A program made the translations under genes and the position numbers. The notes beneath the pieces are model-generated. The model was not told the origin of the DNA. It did not search any database and saw only the letters and a program-made list of their open reading frames with translations. A DNA stretch of 7,094 nt from Faecalibacterium sp. UBA7177 (GTDB taxonomy: Bacteria; Bacillota; Clostridia; Oscillospirales; Ruminococcaceae). The DNA lies in the NCBI GenBank assembly GCA_002491225.1, contig DKVN01000061.1, positions 1 through 7,094 on the forward strand, written 5' to 3'. Positions 6,221-7,094 of the stretch are shown here, piece after piece. Each line of letters starts with the position of its first letter. The first letter of the stretch is position 1.

Positions 6221-6359
6221 GGCTGTGTCCCCGGCAGCGCCCTCTCCCCCGAGCGGGGCGCAGGGCCCGGCCGGGCGGACCCCCGGCCCCGGCCCATCCG
6301 CCGCGTGTTTTCCCGCGCGGCGGTTTCAACCCAACAACACAAGGAGGAGAGCAAACACT
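6221..6359 (+). other. Long GC-rich post-terminator leader of pheS with two further hairpins
   Basis: This 139-nt stretch has no gene. GCGCCC (6237-6242) can pair with GGGCGC (6256-6261). A second hairpin pairs CCGCCGCG (6298-6305) with CGCGGCGG (6316-6323), all GC, followed by only three T. It ends 17 nt before the pheS ribosome binding site. It could be a weak second attenuator or a translation-affecting structure, or simply reflect high GC. Confidence 0.35.
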
Positions 6360-7094
6360 ATGAAGCAGGCTTTGGAAGCGATCCGCACGGCAGCCCGCGA
6401 GGCCATCGCCGCCGCGGCGGACGAAAAGGCCGTGGACGAGGCGCGGGTGCGGTTTCTGGGCAAAAAGGGCGAGCTGACCGGCATGCTCAAGCAGATGGGC
6501 CGCCTCTCGGCCGAGGAGCGCCCGGTGATCGGCGCGCTGGCCAACGAGATCCGGGAGGAGATCACCGAGACGATCCGCCAGCGCTCGGCCGCTTTGGCCG
6601 ACGCGGCCCTGAACGCCCGGCTCGCGGGCGAGGTGATCGACGTGACCCTGCCCGGCCGCCGCCCGGCCCAGGGCGGGCGGCACCCGTTCCAGCAGGTGCT
6701 GGGCGAGCTGAAGGAGATCTTTTTGGGCATGGGCTTTGATGTGGTGAGCGGCCCGGAGGTCGAGCTCGACCACTACAACTTCGAGATGCTGAACATGCCC
6801 AAGAGCCACCCCGCGCGGGACACCCAGGACACCTTTTATATCACCGAGAACATCCTGCTGCGCACCCAGACCAGCGGGATGCAGATCCGCACGATGGAAA
6901 AGACCAGGCCCCCCATCCGCATCGTGGCCCCCGGCCGGGTCTACCGCAGCGACGCGGTGGACGCCACCCACTCGCCCCTTTTCCACCAGATCGAGGGGCT
7001 GGTGGTGGACGAGGGCATCACCTTCAGCGACCTGAAGGGCACCCTCGAGGTGTTTATCAAAAAGCTGTATGGGCCGGATACAAAAGTGCGCTTT
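6360..7094 (+). CDS. pheS: Phenylalanine--tRNA ligase alpha subunit, N-terminal part (runs off right edge)
   Basis: The first 245 residues are present; the usual length is about 340. PheS carries the catalytic core that attaches phenylalanine to tRNA-Phe in an alpha2-beta2 complex with PheT. Residues 1-85 form the helical tRNA-binding arm, including RVRFLGKKGELTGMLKQMG (29-47). The core starts near 90, with HPFQQVLGELKEIFLGMGF (108-126) and DTQDTFY (154-160). Class II motif 2 is at 191-213 (PGRVYRSD, then THSPLFHQIEG). The ATG at 6360-6362 is preceded by AAGGAGGAG at 6341-6349, about 10 nt away. No stop codon occurs before the window ends, and pheT is expected just beyond. Expression should depend on the T-box leader. 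Confidence 0.97.
   Translation, partial: MKQALEAIRTAAREAIAAAADEKAVDEARVRFLGKKGELTGMLKQMGRLSAEERPVIGALANEIREEITETIRQRSAALADAALNARLAGEVIDVTLPGRRPAQGGRHPFQQVLGELKEIFLGMGFDVVSGPEVELDHYNFEMLNMPKSHPARDTQDTFYITENILLRTQTSGMQIRTMEKTRPPIRIVAPGRVYRSDAVDATHSPLFHQIEGLVVDEGITFSDLKGTLEVFIKKLYGPDTKVRF

Noticed and set aside
5794..6986. Minus-strand open frames across the T-box leader and pheS
   Set aside because: They run through a structured RNA leader and the antisense of pheS, and the products are Arg/Pro/Gly-rich without domains.
1..7094. CRISPR arrays, tRNA or rRNA genes, insertion sequences
   Set aside because: No regularly spaced repeats, cloverleaf-like sequences, transposase genes or terminal inverted repeats were seen.

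Overview
The window looks like chromosomal DNA from a high-GC, anaerobic Gram-positive bacterium, probably a clostridium of the Oscillospirales type. The reasons are strong AGGAGG-type ribosome binding sites, a T-box leader in front of pheS, a MazF toxin next to acpS, and a gene rich in Fe-S clusters and flavin-binding motifs. This placement comes from gene content and base composition only; no database search was possible.

Left part, minus strand (1-1735). The order of transcription is a LysR-family regulator, then acpS (holo-ACP synthase), then the first 46 codons of a mazF/pemK-type toxin that runs off the left edge. No antitoxin gene lies between acpS and mazF. A perfect 22-bp palindrome sits just upstream of the mazF ribosome binding site.

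Centre, plus strand (1749-5768). An AT-rich divergent promoter region of about 200 bp separates lysR from a three-gene operon. It carries a good promoter on each strand and two LysR-type T-N11-A candidate sites about 21 bp apart. The operon encodes a large multi-cluster Fe-S/FAD/NAD(P) oxidoreductase related to the glutamate synthase small subunit, then HypA and HypB, the nickel-delivery proteins of [NiFe]-hydrogenase maturation. The stop codon of the oxidoreductase overlaps the start of hypA, and an intrinsic terminator follows hypB. As written, the oxidoreductase is broken by a one-base frameshift in a run of seven C (4265-4271), which separates the C-terminal ferredoxin-like domain from the rest. 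Removing one C gives a continuous 899-residue protein.

Right part, plus strand (5772-7094). A near-consensus extended -10 promoter drives a long tRNA-Phe-sensing T-box leader with a UUC specifier candidate, an exact T-box core and an 11-bp intrinsic terminator. The first 245 codons of pheS follow and run off the right edge. Charging of tRNA-Phe should decide whether transcription continues into pheS.

The most interesting system is the operon that joins a redox flavoprotein to HypA and HypB with no hydrogenase gene and no hypCDEF in view, probably controlled by the divergent LysR protein. It suggests a nickel-linked redox function whose partner enzyme lies elsewhere.
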